Below are positions 25,583 through 34,433 of a DNA stretch of 64,000 bases, one piece after another (position 1 is the stretch's first letter; each line of letters opens with the position of its first letter). The position numbers and the translations under genes were made by a program. Below the pieces are notes generated by a model that was not told where the DNA came from, ran no database searches, and worked only from the letters and a program-made list of their open reading frames with translations. Source of the DNA: Streptomyces sp. Edi2 (GTDB lineage: Bacteria > Actinomycetota > Actinomycetes > Streptomycetales > Streptomycetaceae). The stretch spans positions 3,224,001 to 3,288,000 of the forward strand of contig NZ_JBEJGX010000003.1 of NCBI RefSeq assembly GCF_040253635.1, given 5' to 3'.

Positions 25583-26210
25583 CGGCCTCACCCCGCCGCT
25601 CGCGGCGCAGTCGCATCCGGAGCCGGAGCAGTTGGCCCGCGATGACCAGGAAGGCGCCGCCGGCCAGCACCAGGCCGACGGCCGAGGTGCTGCTCAGCTC
25701 GCGACTCGGCGAGGCCTCGGCGGGCACGCCGGCGCGGGGGCCCGGAGCGGGAGGGACCGCGGGAGCCGGGCGGAGAGCCGGCGCGGGATGGAGGACCTGC
25801 GCAGGGTGGAGGGCCCGCGCAGGGTGTGCAGCAGCGGCCTCGGGTCCTGACGCGGCGCCGGAACGTATCCGGGCGCCGGTGACCAAGCCCCCCGCGGCCC
25901 GGGCGGGCGATACCGCGTCAGCGAAGGCCACCGGTCGGATGGTGACCCGCCCGGCGTGGCCGCCAGGGCCCCGCAGAGTGACCGCACCGCCGGGAGTGAC
26001 CGCACCGCCGGAAGGGGCCAAAGCGGCGACGGCCGAGGCGGGCCTGGCCGAGGCAGAGCCGGCTGAGGCGGGAACGGCCGAGGCAAGAGCGGCGGAGACC
26101 GCTTTGGTCCCGGTGGTCCCGGTGGCGCGTGCGTCCCCGTCGTACACGGGCGGCGTCATCACCGCGCAGGCCGCGACCGCGGCGCAGAGAGCAAGTTGCC
26201 GTGAGCGCAT
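25572..26210 (-). CDS. exported Ala/Pro-rich protein with C-terminal membrane anchor
   Basis: A 212-residue protein with a Sec signal peptide (RQLALCAAVAACAVMTPP), a low-complexity extracellular stretch rich in Ala, Pro and Gly with HPAxxLHPA-type repeats, then a TM helix (VGLVLAGGAFLVIAGQLL) and a basic tail (RLRMRLRRERR). The layout resembles a sortase substrate, but there is no LPxTG-like motif, so it is probably a type I membrane protein. ATG 26210 has GGAGG at ideal spacing. It overlaps the catalytically degenerate sortase-like gene and they surely form an operon. No family recognised. Confidence 0.75.
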   Translation of the reverse strand: MRSRQLALCAAVAACAVMTPPVYDGDARATGTTGTKAVSAALASAVPASAGSASARPASAVAALAPSGGAVTPGGAVTLRGPGGHAGRVTIRPVAFADAVSPARAAGGLVTGARIRSGAASGPEAAAAHPARALHPAQVLHPAPALRPAPAVPPAPGPRAGVPAEASPSRELSSTSAVGLVLAGGAFLVIAGQLLRLRMRLRRERRGEADEH

Positions 26211-26656
26211 GGTGAACCTCCGATAACTCCGAAGGTCCGCCCGCCCGCGCCCGACCGCATCCGCTAACGGTCCGGGGCTGCGCCGTTCGGGTGGAGGTCA
26301 GCGGCGCCGGAGGCCCGGGCCGTCCACCGGGGGGGACGCCGGTGATCCGGTGGTCCGGGACGCCGCACGTCCACGGGAGCCGGTGGCCCGGTGGTCCGCG
26401 GCGCCACACGTCCACGGCGTCGGTGGTCCGGCCGCTCACGGCGCGGGCCGCCCCGGGGCACGGGCGATCCACGGCGCGGGACACCCGTGACCGCCGGACG
26501 CCCGGAACCAGGCCGGTCCGACATCGGCCGCCCGGCCAGGTCGTTCAACTGAGCACGCCGGAGGCCGAAGGCCGGACGCCGTAGGACGGACGCCATAGGG
26601 GTTGGACGCCGCAGGCCGGACGCCGACCGCCCCGCCTCACGCACCCCCGGCGCCAC
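26211..26656. repeat. repeat-rich spacer before the HAD gene
   Basis: No gene seen. An imperfect 41-bp direct repeat starts with CCGGTGGTCCG at 26347 and 26388, with a third partial copy at 26420. Near 26569-26625 a second array repeats GGACGCCG(C/T)AGG-like units four times. The promoter of the exported-protein operon must lie near 26211-26300. Confidence 0.6.
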
Positions 26657-27436
26657 TCACACCAGGTCGATCAGATCCGCGATCGAGTCCACCACACGGG
26701 AGGGCCGGAACGGGTGCCGGTCGACCTCCTCGGGGCGGGTCAGTCCGGTCAGGACGAGGAAGGTCTCCATGCCCGCCTCCAGTCCGGCCAGCACATCGGT
26801 GTCCATCCGGTCGCCGATCATCGCGGAGGTCTCGGAGTGGGCGCCGATGACGTTGAGGCCGTGCCGCATCATCAGCGGGTTGGGCTTGCCGACGAAGTAC
26901 GGATCGACGCCCGTCGCCTTGGTGATCAACGCGGCCACCGAACCGGTCGCGGGCAGCGCGCCCTGCGGGGAGGGGCCGGTCTCGTCGGGGTTGGTGGCGA
27001 TGAACCGCGCGCCCTCGTTGATCAGCCGGATCGCCTTCGTCAGCGCCTCGAAGCTGTAGGTGCGGGTCTCGCCGAGGACGACGTAGTCCGGGGAGTGATC
27101 GGTCAGGACGTAGCCGATGTCGTGCAGGGCGGTGGTCAGGCCCGCCTCCCCGATGACGTACGCGGTGCCGCCGGGCCGCTGGTCGTCCAGGAACTGGGCG
27201 GTGGCCAGCGCGGAGGTCCAGATGGACTCCCACGGCACCTCCAGCCCGATGCGGTTCAGGCGGGCGTGCAGGTCACGCGGGGTGTAGATGGAGTTGTTGG
27301 TCAGCACGAGAAAGGGCTTGCCCGACTCCCGCAGCCGCTTGATGAAGGCGTCCGCCCCGGGGACCGGAATGCCCTCGTGCATCAGGACGCCGTCCATGTC
27401 GGTGAGCCATGACTCGATCGGCTTGCGCTCTGCCAC
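26657..27436 (-). CDS. HAD-IIA family sugar phosphatase (NagD-like)
   Basis: A 259-residue haloacid-dehalogenase hydrolase with a C2B cap. Motif I is [14 protein letters not shown] (nucleophile aspartate), motif II LTNNS, the lysine of motif III in VGKPNPLMM and motif [13 protein letters not shown]. NagD-type enzymes dephosphorylate nucleotides or sugar phosphates in the cytoplasm. GTG 27436 was chosen because GGAG lies nine bases before it; an upstream frame would add an unlikely 22-residue start. No obvious partners: the gene stands alone. Confidence 0.9.
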   Translation of the reverse strand: MAERKPIESWLTDMDGVLMHEGIPVPGADAFIKRLRESGKPFLVLTNNSIYTPRDLHARLNRIGLEVPWESIWTSALATAQFLDDQRPGGTAYVIGEAGLTTALHDIGYVLTDHSPDYVVLGETRTYSFEALTKAIRLINEGARFIATNPDETGPSPQGALPATGSVAALITKATGVDPYFVGKPNPLMMRHGLNVIGAHSETSAMIGDRMDTDVLAGLEAGMETFLVLTGLTRPEEVDRHPFRPSRVVDSIADLIDLV

Positions 27437-27578
27437 TGCCGGACTCCTGCCGTACGTGATGACCAGGGGCGCCGGCCGTCTCCCGCATGTGGCGTGGCCC
27501 ACGCGAGTGACCCACGCGTCGCACGTACGGCCGACGCCCCCACCCTAAGTCAGCGGGCGGTACCCCTGATCCTCGCGC

Positions 27579-27881
27579 TCACTCCGGATCTTCCGCCGCA
27601 TCACGCCCTGCTCCCCGGCTCTCGGCGACCCGCAGCACATCCCGCAACGCCTCGACCAGCCGCTCCGCGAGAAACCGCAGCTCACCATCCGACACCTGCC
27701 GCTCGTCGAGCATCGCCCGGGCATGCCCCAATAAGGCGGCTGCCATCCCGACCTGTGCCGACTCCACCTCGTCCGCCAGCCGCGACACGGGTCCCGTGCC
27801 CTCGCCTATGACGTAGCAAGGCTTGCCCTCGGAGCCTTCCCAGGGAAGCAGCCGGGCCTGCTGTCGCCGTGGGAGATACAT
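27579..27881 (-). CDS. conserved hypothetical protein (100 aa) with a TTA codon
   Basis: Begins MYLPRRQQARLLPWEG and continues KPCYVIGEGTGPVSRLADEVESAQVGMAAALLGHARAML, ending in an acidic helix; I recognise it as a type often found beside GntR regulators in Streptomyces, without assigned function. ATG 27881 has GAGGTGG upstream; a GTG at 27899 would add six residues. A TTA leucine codon lies at 27732-27734, so translation should depend on bldA tRNA. Divergent from the UTRA/GntR pair, with a 154-bp shared control region. Confidence 0.75.
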   Translation of the reverse strand: MYLPRRQQARLLPWEGSEGKPCYVIGEGTGPVSRLADEVESAQVGMAAALLGHARAMLDERQVSDGELRFLAERLVEALRDVLRVAESRGAGRDAAEDPE

Positions 27882-28035
27882 CGGCAACCACCACCTCACG
27901 TCGGGTACATCACATCGCAGAATGTACTGCTATTCGCGAAGAGCAGCAAGGTTGTAGATAGCCTCGTCCTTGCCACTTGTTCGGTAAGGCAGCACAGTTG
28001 AGCGGAAAGGTGGTGGTCGCGTGAGGGAGGATGCC

Positions 28036-28578
28036 GTGGACAGCGTCGAGTGGGTCACCACGTCCGTGCCGTACCTGGCCCCACGCGGGCAGGGGGAGCG
28101 CGACGCCTGGAGTGCCGAGACCGCAGCCAAGGGGCGGCGGGGCGGGCAGCGCATCCTGGAGGCCGGGGAAGTGGCCGCGCCGGACGAGATCGCACAGGCA
28201 CTGGGCGTGGGGCGAGGGGAGACCGTCGTCGTGCGGCGACGGGTCATGTATCTCGACGGCCGGCCGTGCGAGTTGACGGACACCTACTATCCGGTGGCCA
28301 TCGCGCGCGGCACCCGCCTCGCCGGGACCGCGAAGATTCCGGGCGGAGCGGTCACCCTGCTCGCCGAACTCGGGTACGTCGGCGTCCGGGCACAGGAGGA
28401 CGTGGGGGCGCGGCTGCCCAGTGATGAGGAGGCCGCGACGCTGGAATGTGCGCCGTCACAGCCGGTGCTGCAGTTGCTCCGGCGCACGCTCGACGCCCAG
28501 GGCCGCCCCCTCCAGGCGGACAGAATGGTCATGCCCGCACCACTGCAGCGACTGCGTTACGACATCAGGATCGGATGA
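28036..28578 (+). CDS. UTRA-domain protein without a DNA-binding domain
   Basis: A 180-residue protein consisting only of the effector-binding (UTRA) half of a GntR/HutC regulator: RRRVMYLDGRPCELTDTYYPVAIARGTRLAG and VTLLAELGYVGVRAQEDVGARLP are the signature blocks. No winged helix precedes it. GTG 28036 is preceded by GGGAGG; another GTG at 28021 is possible. The stop overlaps the start of a full-length GntR paralogue (ATGA). It may form heterodimers with that partner or sense the same ligand (inference). Confidence 0.8.
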   Translation: MDSVEWVTTSVPYLAPRGQGERDAWSAETAAKGRRGGQRILEAGEVAAPDEIAQALGVGRGETVVVRRRVMYLDGRPCELTDTYYPVAIARGTRLAGTAKIPGGAVTLLAELGYVGVRAQEDVGARLPSDEEAATLECAPSQPVLQLLRRTLDAQGRPLQADRMVMPAPLQRLRYDIRIG

Positions 28579-29354
28579 CCGTGCCCCACGACAAGACCGA
28601 CAACGCCGACGGCCGCTCCCTGCACGCACGTATCGCCGCCGATCTGCGCGACGAGATCATGAACGGCGACCTCGCGCCCGGCGCCAGGCTGCCGTCCACG
28701 GAACGGCTCAAGGAGCGGTTCGCGGCGTCGAACGCGACCGTGCAGAAGGCGTTGGGGCTGCTGAAGGAGGAGCGCCTGGTCGTCGGGCGCGCCGGATCGG
28801 CCGTCACCGTACGCGAACGCCGGCAGCGGACCATGCGGCCGGCCTCGTACATGGCTCCGGCCGACGCCGGCGACCGGTACCGCTGGCTCACCGAAGCAGA
28901 GAAGCTCGGCACTCAGGCGCGGAGCCGACTGCTCCGGGTAGCGGAGGTCGTGCCGCCCGCCGATGTGTCCGCGGTGCTCGGTCTCCCGGAGGGCGGTACG
29001 GCCCAGCTCCGTCACCAGCTCCTGCTGATCGACGACGAGCCGGTGGAGCTGGTCAGCTCCTACTACCCGCTGGAGATCGCGCATGGCACGGCCCTCACCA
29101 AGCGCCAGAAGGTCAAGGGCGGAACGCCGGTGCTCCTGGCCGAGCTGGGCTATCCGCCTCGGCTGAGCGTGGACCGGCTCTCGGCCCGGGTACCCACCCA
29201 GGAGCAGTTCACCGCGCTGCAGCTGCCCGGCGACCTGCCCGTGCTACGCACCCTGCGCGTCGTCCACAGCGACGGCGACCGCCCCATCGAGGTCACGGTG
29301 ATGGTCAAGGCGGGCCATCTCTATGAAATGCGGTACGAGTTCACGGGTGGGTGA
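28575..29354 (+). CDS. GntR-family transcriptional regulator (HutC/UTRA type)
   Basis: A 259-residue regulator: winged helix (SLHARIAADLRDEIMNGDLAPGARLPSTERLKERF, ATVQKALGLLKEERLV) and a C-terminal UTRA domain (VSSYYPLEIAHGTALTKRQKV, VLLAELGYPPRLSVDRLSARVP). ATG 28575 is coupled to the UTRA-only gene before it. The two UTRA domains are clearly paralogous, so the first gene probably arose by duplication and loss of the HTH. Its 3' end overlaps that of the opposed ROK gene by 14 bp. Target unknown. Confidence 0.88.
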   Translation: MTVPHDKTDNADGRSLHARIAADLRDEIMNGDLAPGARLPSTERLKERFAASNATVQKALGLLKEERLVVGRAGSAVTVRERRQRTMRPASYMAPADAGDRYRWLTEAEKLGTQARSRLLRVAEVVPPADVSAVLGLPEGGTAQLRHQLLLIDDEPVELVSSYYPLEIAHGTALTKRQKVKGGTPVLLAELGYPPRLSVDRLSARVPTQEQFTALQLPGDLPVLRTLRVVHSDGDRPIEVTVMVKAGHLYEMRYEFTGG

Positions 29355-30528
29355 GACCGTCCCACTGCAGGTTGCGGCCCGCGAGCCCGGACTGCCGCCC
29401 CCCGAACAGCGGCGCCAGCACCAGCTCCGCCGCCCCGTCGGCGACCGCCCGTGCGCCGCCGCGGGCGAGCGCCACCGGCACCGGGGCCCTGCCGCGGGCG
29501 CGGGCCTGGGCTTCCAGGGCACCGGCCACGCCGGTCAGGAACTCGTCGGGGTTCGCCAGTACGGTGCGTCCGCCGAGCAGCACCCGGTCGATGTCCAGCA
29601 GCTCGACGAGGTTGGCGGCGCCCACGCCCAACGCCCGTGCCGCGCCCGGCAGATCGCCGCGGGCCACCGCCGCCAGGCACAGCGCTTCGATGCAGCCGCG
29701 CCGTCCGCAGCCGCAGCGCGGGCCGTCCCACTGCACGATCTGGTGGCCGAACTCGCCGGCGCCGGTGCGCGGGCCGCGGTAGAGACTGCCGTCCAGGACG
29801 AGCCCGGCGCCGAGGCCGGTGCCCAGATGGAGGTAGCCGAACGAACCGGCGCCGGCCGGTATCCCCTGGGCAGCCAGGCTCAGTTGAGCCAGGCCCAGTG
29901 CCGCCGCGTTGGTGTCCTTGTCGAGGACGACGGGCAGGCCGAGGCGTTCGGCGAGCGCGTCCCGCAGCGGGAAGCCGTCCCACCGGGGCGCGCCGGTGAC
30001 CCGGTGCAGGACGCCGGTGGTGTGGTCCAGCGGGCCGGGGCAGGCCACCCCGGCGCCCAGCACCGGCGGGCCGCCGGCCTCGGCGCGCAGGGCGGCGATC
30101 TCCCGTTCGGCGGTGGCGAGCACCTGCCCGGCGCCCGCCTCGAAAGCGAGCGGGGCACGGCGTACGCCGACCGCTTCGCCCGCGAGGTCGGCGAGGACGA
30201 CGGTGAGCTCATCGCGGTCCAGATGCAGTCCGACGGCGTGCCGGGCGCCGGGGACCAGCCGCAGCACGGTGGCGGGCTTACCGCCCGTGGAGGCGCGGCG
30301 GCCCGCCTCGGCGACCAGGCCGTCGGCCCGCAGCCGGGCGGTGATCTTGCTGACGGCCTGCGGGGTCAGCCCGGTGCGGCCGGCGAGCTCCCGCCGGCTG
30401 ACGCCCTCTCCGCCGGCCGCACGCAGCAGCCCGAGCACCAGCGCGGCATTGTGGCCGCGCAGGGCGGGGAGATTGGCGCCCGGAGGGCCGGCAGCGGAGC
30501 CGTCGCGGGAGAGGTCATTGCTGGTCAC
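29341..30528 (-). CDS. ROK-family transcriptional repressor
   Basis: A 395-residue ROK protein: an N-terminal MarR-like winged helix (LRAAGGEGVSRRELAGRTG, TPQAVSKITARLRADGLV) and a sugar-kinase-like domain with the zinc-binding CGCGRRGCIEA motif, DKDTNAAALG and FGYLHLGTGLGAG. It probably senses a sugar or sugar phosphate. GTG 30528 is the best start though its ribosome site is weak. Divergent from the Gfo/Idh/MocA gene with only 56 bp between them, where a palindrome lies; this strongly suggests local control. Confidence 0.88.
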   Translation of the reverse strand: MTSNDLSRDGSAAGPPGANLPALRGHNAALVLGLLRAAGGEGVSRRELAGRTGLTPQAVSKITARLRADGLVAEAGRRASTGGKPATVLRLVPGARHAVGLHLDRDELTVVLADLAGEAVGVRRAPLAFEAGAGQVLATAEREIAALRAEAGGPPVLGAGVACPGPLDHTTGVLHRVTGAPRWDGFPLRDALAERLGLPVVLDKDTNAAALGLAQLSLAAQGIPAGAGSFGYLHLGTGLGAGLVLDGSLYRGPRTGAGEFGHQIVQWDGPRCGCGRRGCIEALCLAAVARGDLPGAARALGVGAANLVELLDIDRVLLGGRTVLANPDEFLTGVAGALEAQARARGRAPVPVALARGGARAVADGAAELVLAPLFGGRQSGLAGRNLQWDGLTHP

Positions 30529-30558
30529 TCACCCATTGTCCGCATCGCTTGCACTTTG

Positions 30559-30571
30559 GCAACAGCGTTGC
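30559..30571. promoter_or_regulatory. palindrome between divergent ROK and oxidoreductase genes
   Basis: GCAACAGCGTTGC, 5-bp arms around three bases, in the 56-bp divergent gap and close to both starts. Candidate ROK operator. Confidence 0.5.
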
Positions 30572-30584
30572 TTAAGTGGGAGCC

Positions 30585-31706
30585 ATGAGCGAGAAGAGCG
30601 ACTCCACCGGCACCGCCGCGCCCCACGACCCGCTCCGCGTCGGCCTCATCGGCTACGGCCTGGCGGGCTCGGTCTTCCACGCCCCGCTGATCGCGGCCAC
30701 CGAGGGCCTGCGGCTCGACACCGTCTCGACCGCCCACCCGGAGCGGCAGGCACAGGCCCGTGCCGAGCATCCCGGGGTCGTTACGGTCGACACCCCCGAG
30801 GCGGTGCTCGCCCGCGCCGCGGACCTCGATCTGATCGTGCTGGCGACGCCGAACAAGACGCATGTGCCGCTCGCCACCGCCGCCCTGGAGGCCGGTCTGC
30901 CGGTGGTGGTCGACAAGCCGCTGGCCGCGACCGCCGCCGAGGCCGAAAAGCTCGCCGCGCTCGCCGAGGACCGCGGCCTGCTGCTCTCCGTCTTCCAGAA
31001 CCGCCGCTGGGACAACGACTTCCGCACCGCCCGCACGCTGATCGAGCAGGGCGAGCTCGGCGACGTCTACCGCTTCGAGTCCCGCTTCGAGCGCTGGCGG
31101 CCGCAGCCCAAGGGCGGCTGGCGCGAGTCCGGCGACCCGGCGGAGATCGGCGGACTGCTCTACGACCTCGGCAGCCACCTCGTCGACCAGGCGCTGGTCC
31201 TCTTCGGTCCGCCCGTCTCCGTCTACGCCGAGTCCGTGGTCCGCCGCCCGGGCGCGGAGGCCGACGACGACTCCTTCATCGCCCTCACCCACGCGAACGG
31301 CGTCCGTTCCCATCTGTGGATGAGCGCCACCGCGGCCATGCTGGGCCCGCGCTTCCGGGTGCTGGGCAGCCGGGCGGGCTATGTGAAGCACGGTCTGGAC
31401 CCGCAGGAGGCCGCGCTGCGCGAGGGCCGCCGGCCCGGTGACGGTGAGGGCGACTGGGGCGTGGAGCCGGAGTCCCGCTGGGGCAGGATCGGTGCCGGGT
31501 CCTCCCCGCAGAGCGGTGGCGGCGAGCGGGTACCGACGCTGCCGGGTGACTACCCCGCGTACTACGCCGCGATCGCACGGGCGCTGCGCGAGGGCGGCCG
31601 CCCGCCGGTGACCGCCACCGAGGCCGCGGCCGCCCTCCGCGTCCTGGAGGCCGCGAAGCTCTCCGCCGCCGAAGGCCGTACGGTCCGCATCGGGGCGGAC
31701 GGATGA
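30585..31706 (+). CDS. Gfo/Idh/MocA-family oxidoreductase
   Basis: A 373-residue NAD(P)-dependent oxidoreductase. The Rossmann motif is LIGYGLAGS, the EKP-type catalytic segment appears as VVVDKPLAAT, and the QNRRWDNDF and GGLLYDLGSHLVDQAL blocks (the latter with the conserved histidine) are present. Relatives act on sugars, inositols or 2-keto sugars. ATG 30585 with GTGGGAG upstream is chosen over a GTG nine bases earlier. Coupled (ATGA) to the haem-degrading-domain gene and divergent from a ROK repressor. Confidence 0.9.
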   Translation: MSEKSDSTGTAAPHDPLRVGLIGYGLAGSVFHAPLIAATEGLRLDTVSTAHPERQAQARAEHPGVVTVDTPEAVLARAADLDLIVLATPNKTHVPLATAALEAGLPVVVDKPLAATAAEAEKLAALAEDRGLLLSVFQNRRWDNDFRTARTLIEQGELGDVYRFESRFERWRPQPKGGWRESGDPAEIGGLLYDLGSHLVDQALVLFGPPVSVYAESVVRRPGAEADDDSFIALTHANGVRSHLWMSATAAMLGPRFRVLGSRAGYVKHGLDPQEAALREGRRPGDGEGDWGVEPESRWGRIGAGSSPQSGGGERVPTLPGDYPAYYAAIARALREGGRPPVTATEAAAALRVLEAAKLSAAEGRTVRIGADG

Positions 31707-32191
31707 GCCCGGCGGATCCAGCGGCGGCGGCCGGCTCGGTGGACGAGCTGGCGGCGCAGGAGGAGCGGCTGGTCCTCGACACCTTCGGCAACGACGAGGC
31801 CTGGGAACTCGGCTCGCTGCTGGTGGCGTTGGCACGCGAGCGCGGCGCCGCGGTGACGGTCGGGATCCGGCGCGGCGCCCAGCAGCTGTTCCACTGCGCC
31901 CTGCCGGGCACCTCCGCCGACAACGACGCCTGGATCGCCCGCAAGTCCGCCGTCGTCGAACGCTACGGCGAGTCCTCGTACCTGGTCGGTGCCCGGTTCC
32001 GCGCCAAGGGCCGCACCTTCGAGGACTCCTCCCGCCTCGACCCGGACCGCTACGCCGCACACGGCGGCGCGTTCCCGGTCCGGCTGCGCGGGACGGGAGT
32101 GGTCGGCGTGGTCGCGGTGTCGGGACTGCCCCAGGCCGACGACCATGCGCTGGTGGTGGAGGGGCTGGAGCGGTTTCTGTCAGCGGGGTGA
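31703..32191 (+). CDS. haem-degrading domain (UPF0303/GlcG-HbpS superfamily) protein
   Basis: A 162-residue protein of the UPF0303 group: VLDTFGNDEAWELGSLLV, VGIRRGAQQLFHCALPGTSADNDAWIARKSAVV, a late YAAHGGAFPVRLRGTGVVG and a final VSGLPQADDHALVVEGL. The fold is that of GlcG/HbpS, some members of which bind or degrade haem; haem binding here is not shown by any clear ligand. It starts on the ATGA overlap with the oxidoreductase, an arrangement that points to a shared, probably sugar-linked, role. Confidence 0.82.
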   Translation: MSPADPAAAAGSVDELAAQEERLVLDTFGNDEAWELGSLLVALARERGAAVTVGIRRGAQQLFHCALPGTSADNDAWIARKSAVVERYGESSYLVGARFRAKGRTFEDSSRLDPDRYAAHGGAFPVRLRGTGVVGVVAVSGLPQADDHALVVEGLERFLSAG

Positions 32192-32231
32192 GCGGGCCCC
32201 TGCGGCCCGACCGGCCGGATACGCCGGATAC

Positions 32232-32278
32232 GGAAGGAGGGGCGGCCCCGGCGCGCGGCCGGTGGCGCCCTCCCTTCC
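32232..32278. terminator. imperfect stem-loop between convergent genes
   Basis: GGAAGGAGGGGC pairs with GCCCTCCCTTCC, one offset mismatch, around a GC-rich loop. Likely bidirectional terminator. Confidence 0.5.
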
Positions 32279-32293
32279 CTGCCGGCGTGCCGC

Positions 32294-33151
32294 TCAGGCG
32301 TCCTTGAGTTCCTGGCGCTGCCGCCCCAGGCCGTCGATCTCCAGTTCCACGACGTCACCGGCGCGCAGGTACGGCTTGGGCTCCGGGCGGCCCATGGCGA
32401 CGCCGGCCGGGGTGCCGGTGTTGATGACGTCGCCGGGGTGCAGGGTCATGAACTGGCTGACGTAGCGGACGACTTCGGCCACCGGGAAGATCTGGTCGGC
32501 GGTGGTGCCGTCCTGCTTCAGGTCGCCGTTGACCCACAGCCGCAGGCCGAGGGCCTGCGGATCGGGGACCTCGTCGGCGGTCACCAGCCACGGGCCCAGG
32601 GGGTTGAACGTCTCGCAGTTCTTGCCCTTGTCCCACTGGCCGCCGCGCTCGATCTGGAAGGCGCGCTCGGAGACGTCGTGCGCCACGGCGTAGCCGGCCA
32701 CCGCCGCCAGCGCCTGTGCGTCGCTCTCCAGGTAGCGGGCGCGGCGGCCGATGACGACGGCCAGCTCCACTTCCCAGTCGGTCTTCACGCTGCCCCGGGG
32801 GACCAGCACGGTGTCCTCGGGGCCGACGACCGTGTCCGGGGCCTTCATGAAGAGGATCGGCTCCCCGGGGGGCGCGGCCCCCGTCTCCCGGGCGTGGTCG
32901 TGGTAGTTCAGCCCGATGCACACGATCTTGCCGATCCGGGCCAGCGGCGGACCGGTGCGCAGTCCGGCCCCGTCGAGCGGTGGCAGCTCACCGGACGCGG
33001 CGGCGGCGCGCAGGCGCGCCAGTGTTCCGTCGTCGGCGAGCAGCGCTCCGTCGATGTCCGGCACCAGGCCGGACAGGTCCCGCAGTACCCCGGCCTCGTC
33101 CAGCAGCGCCGGGCGTTCCGCCCCCACCGTTCCGACACGCATCAGCTTCAT
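32294..33151 (-). CDS. fumarylacetoacetate hydrolase-family protein
   Basis: A 285-residue FAH-family enzyme: CIGLNYHDHARETG, LFMKAPDTVVGPEDTV, VELAVVIGRRARYL (acidic metal ligands), VAHDVSERAFQIERGG, KNCETFNPLGPWLVTADEV and GDVINTGTPAGVAMG. Relatives are 2-hydroxyhepta-dienedioate isomerases, acylpyruvases or oxaloacetate decarboxylases that cleave C-C bonds with Mg2+; the substrate cannot be read from sequence. ATG 33151 follows GGGAG. The upstream yidC gene is separated by a terminator, so transcription is probably separate. Confidence 0.9.
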   Translation of the reverse strand: MKLMRVGTVGAERPALLDEAGVLRDLSGLVPDIDGALLADDGTLARLRAAAASGELPPLDGAGLRTGPPLARIGKIVCIGLNYHDHARETGAAPPGEPILFMKAPDTVVGPEDTVLVPRGSVKTDWEVELAVVIGRRARYLESDAQALAAVAGYAVAHDVSERAFQIERGGQWDKGKNCETFNPLGPWLVTADEVPDPQALGLRLWVNGDLKQDGTTADQIFPVAEVVRYVSQFMTLHPGDVINTGTPAGVAMGRPEPKPYLRAGDVVELEIDGLGRQRQELKDA

Positions 33152-33247
33152 CGGTTCCACTCCCGTGGTCGAAGGTCGGCCCGGAAAAAGGGAATTCCGG
33201 GCCGGCCGATGGGGGACGGCCATCGAGCGATTTGGTCGATCGTCCAA

Positions 33248-33277
33248 GAACGGGGTCCGGTCTGCAAGACCCCGTTC
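33248..33277 (-). terminator. terminator after the YidC gene
   Basis: GAACGGGGTC and GACCCCGTTC form a perfect 10-bp stem with a 10-base loop in the 139-bp gap between the YidC-like and FAH-family genes. Confidence 0.65.
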
Positions 33278-33290
33278 ACGGACTGGACCG

Positions 33291-34364
33291 TTACCGGGGG
33301 GTAGTGGCGGTCTCCCCGACCGTCTCCCGGACGGCCTCCCTGGTGGCCTTCCCGACGGCCTCCCCGGCCGCTTTTCCGGGAGCTCCGTCCGACTGCGGCT
33401 TCGGCCCGCCGGCCGGGCGGGTCCTGCTCCGGGAGTCGGCCCCGGTACGGGAGTTGGCCCTCGCGCGGGCCGCGCGCTGCCGGGCCGCGCGGGTCTTCGG
33501 CGCGCCCTTGCGGTCCGGACGCTGCGGAGCCGGACGCTGCGACTCGGCGGGCTTCCCTGCAGCCGGCTTCCCTGCAGCCGGCTTCCCCTCGGACGGGGCC
33601 GCCGCGGTGGCCGCGTCCCCCTCGCCGCGCTCCCGGTCCTGCTTCCCGTCCCGGCCCCGGTCCCGGTGCAGCAGTGCCCGCTCGCACGCCGTCCAGATCG
33701 TCGTCGTGACCGTGTAGAGCCCGGCGGCCAGCGGCACCACGGCCACCGTGATCAGCATGCCGAAGGACAGCAGCGGCATCACCTTGGCCATGGAGGCCAT
33801 CCCGGGCAGTGCCGGGCCGGCGCCCGCGGCCGGCTGCGGGGCCTTGGCCATCGTGGCGCGGGCCCGGCGGAAGTTCCAGGTGGCGACGGCCGCGATCAGC
33901 GCGAACAGCACGAGGTAGACCCGTCCCTGCGGCCCGAAGAGCCCGCCGTCCGCCAGCGCCTGGCTCCAGTGGCCGCCGAGCGGCGCCCCCAGCAGCGTGT
34001 GGTCCAGGAGGCCGCCCCCGGTGGAGAACAGGTGGTACATCACGAAGAAGACGGGCAGCTGCAGCAGCGTCGGCAGACAGCCGGCCAGGGGCGAGGAGCC
34101 GGTCTCGGCGTACAGCTCGGACGTCGCCTTCTGCAGGCGCTCGGGGTGGCCCTTGTGCTTGCGCTGCAGTGCGGCGAGCTGCGGGGCGAGCGCCGTACGG
34201 GCCTTCTCCCCGCGGGCCGCCGCCCGGGCGAGCGGGTGCAGCGCGGCGCGGACGCCGAGGGTGCACGAAACGATGGTGGCGGCCATCGCCGCGGTACCGA
34301 AGAGCGGGGCGAGCGCGTCGGCGCCGTGCGCCAGCGCGTCGCCGAGGAAGCCGAACATGGACAT
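33291..34364 (-). CDS. YidC/Oxa1-family membrane protein insertase (second-type paralogue)
   Basis: A 357-residue insertase. After a short N-terminus comes the first TM (TAAMAATIVSCTLGVRAALHP), the cytosolic loop (ALQRKHKGHPERLQKATSELY), then GSSPLAGCLPTLLQLPVFFVMY with the arginine-poor groove, two more TM pairs and a long Lys/Arg/Pro/Ala-rich tail that could touch ribosomes. ATG 34364 follows GGAGGG. The main Streptomyces yidC lies near oriC with rnpA; this copy sits with DUF6412 and so is a paralogue with unknown clients. A 23-bp triple tandem repeat precedes it. Confidence 0.85.
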   Translation of the reverse strand: MSMFGFLGDALAHGADALAPLFGTAAMAATIVSCTLGVRAALHPLARAAARGEKARTALAPQLAALQRKHKGHPERLQKATSELYAETGSSPLAGCLPTLLQLPVFFVMYHLFSTGGGLLDHTLLGAPLGGHWSQALADGGLFGPQGRVYLVLFALIAAVATWNFRRARATMAKAPQPAAGAGPALPGMASMAKVMPLLSFGMLITVAVVPLAAGLYTVTTTIWTACERALLHRDRGRDGKQDRERGEGDAATAAAPSEGKPAAGKPAAGKPAESQRPAPQRPDRKGAPKTRAARQRAARARANSRTGADSRSRTRPAGGPKPQSDGAPGKAAGEAVGKATREAVRETVGETATTPR

Positions 34365-34433
34365 GGGTGAGCCCTCCACGGGTCTCGTCGTGCCGGGATG
34401 AGGATTCGGCGTGACGAGCCGCGCGGACGCGGA

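Noticed and set aside
26347..26430. Possible operator array in repeats before the HAD gene
   Set aside because: The 41-bp repeats are not palindromic and degrade quickly; no sign of a site conserved at fixed distance from a promoter.
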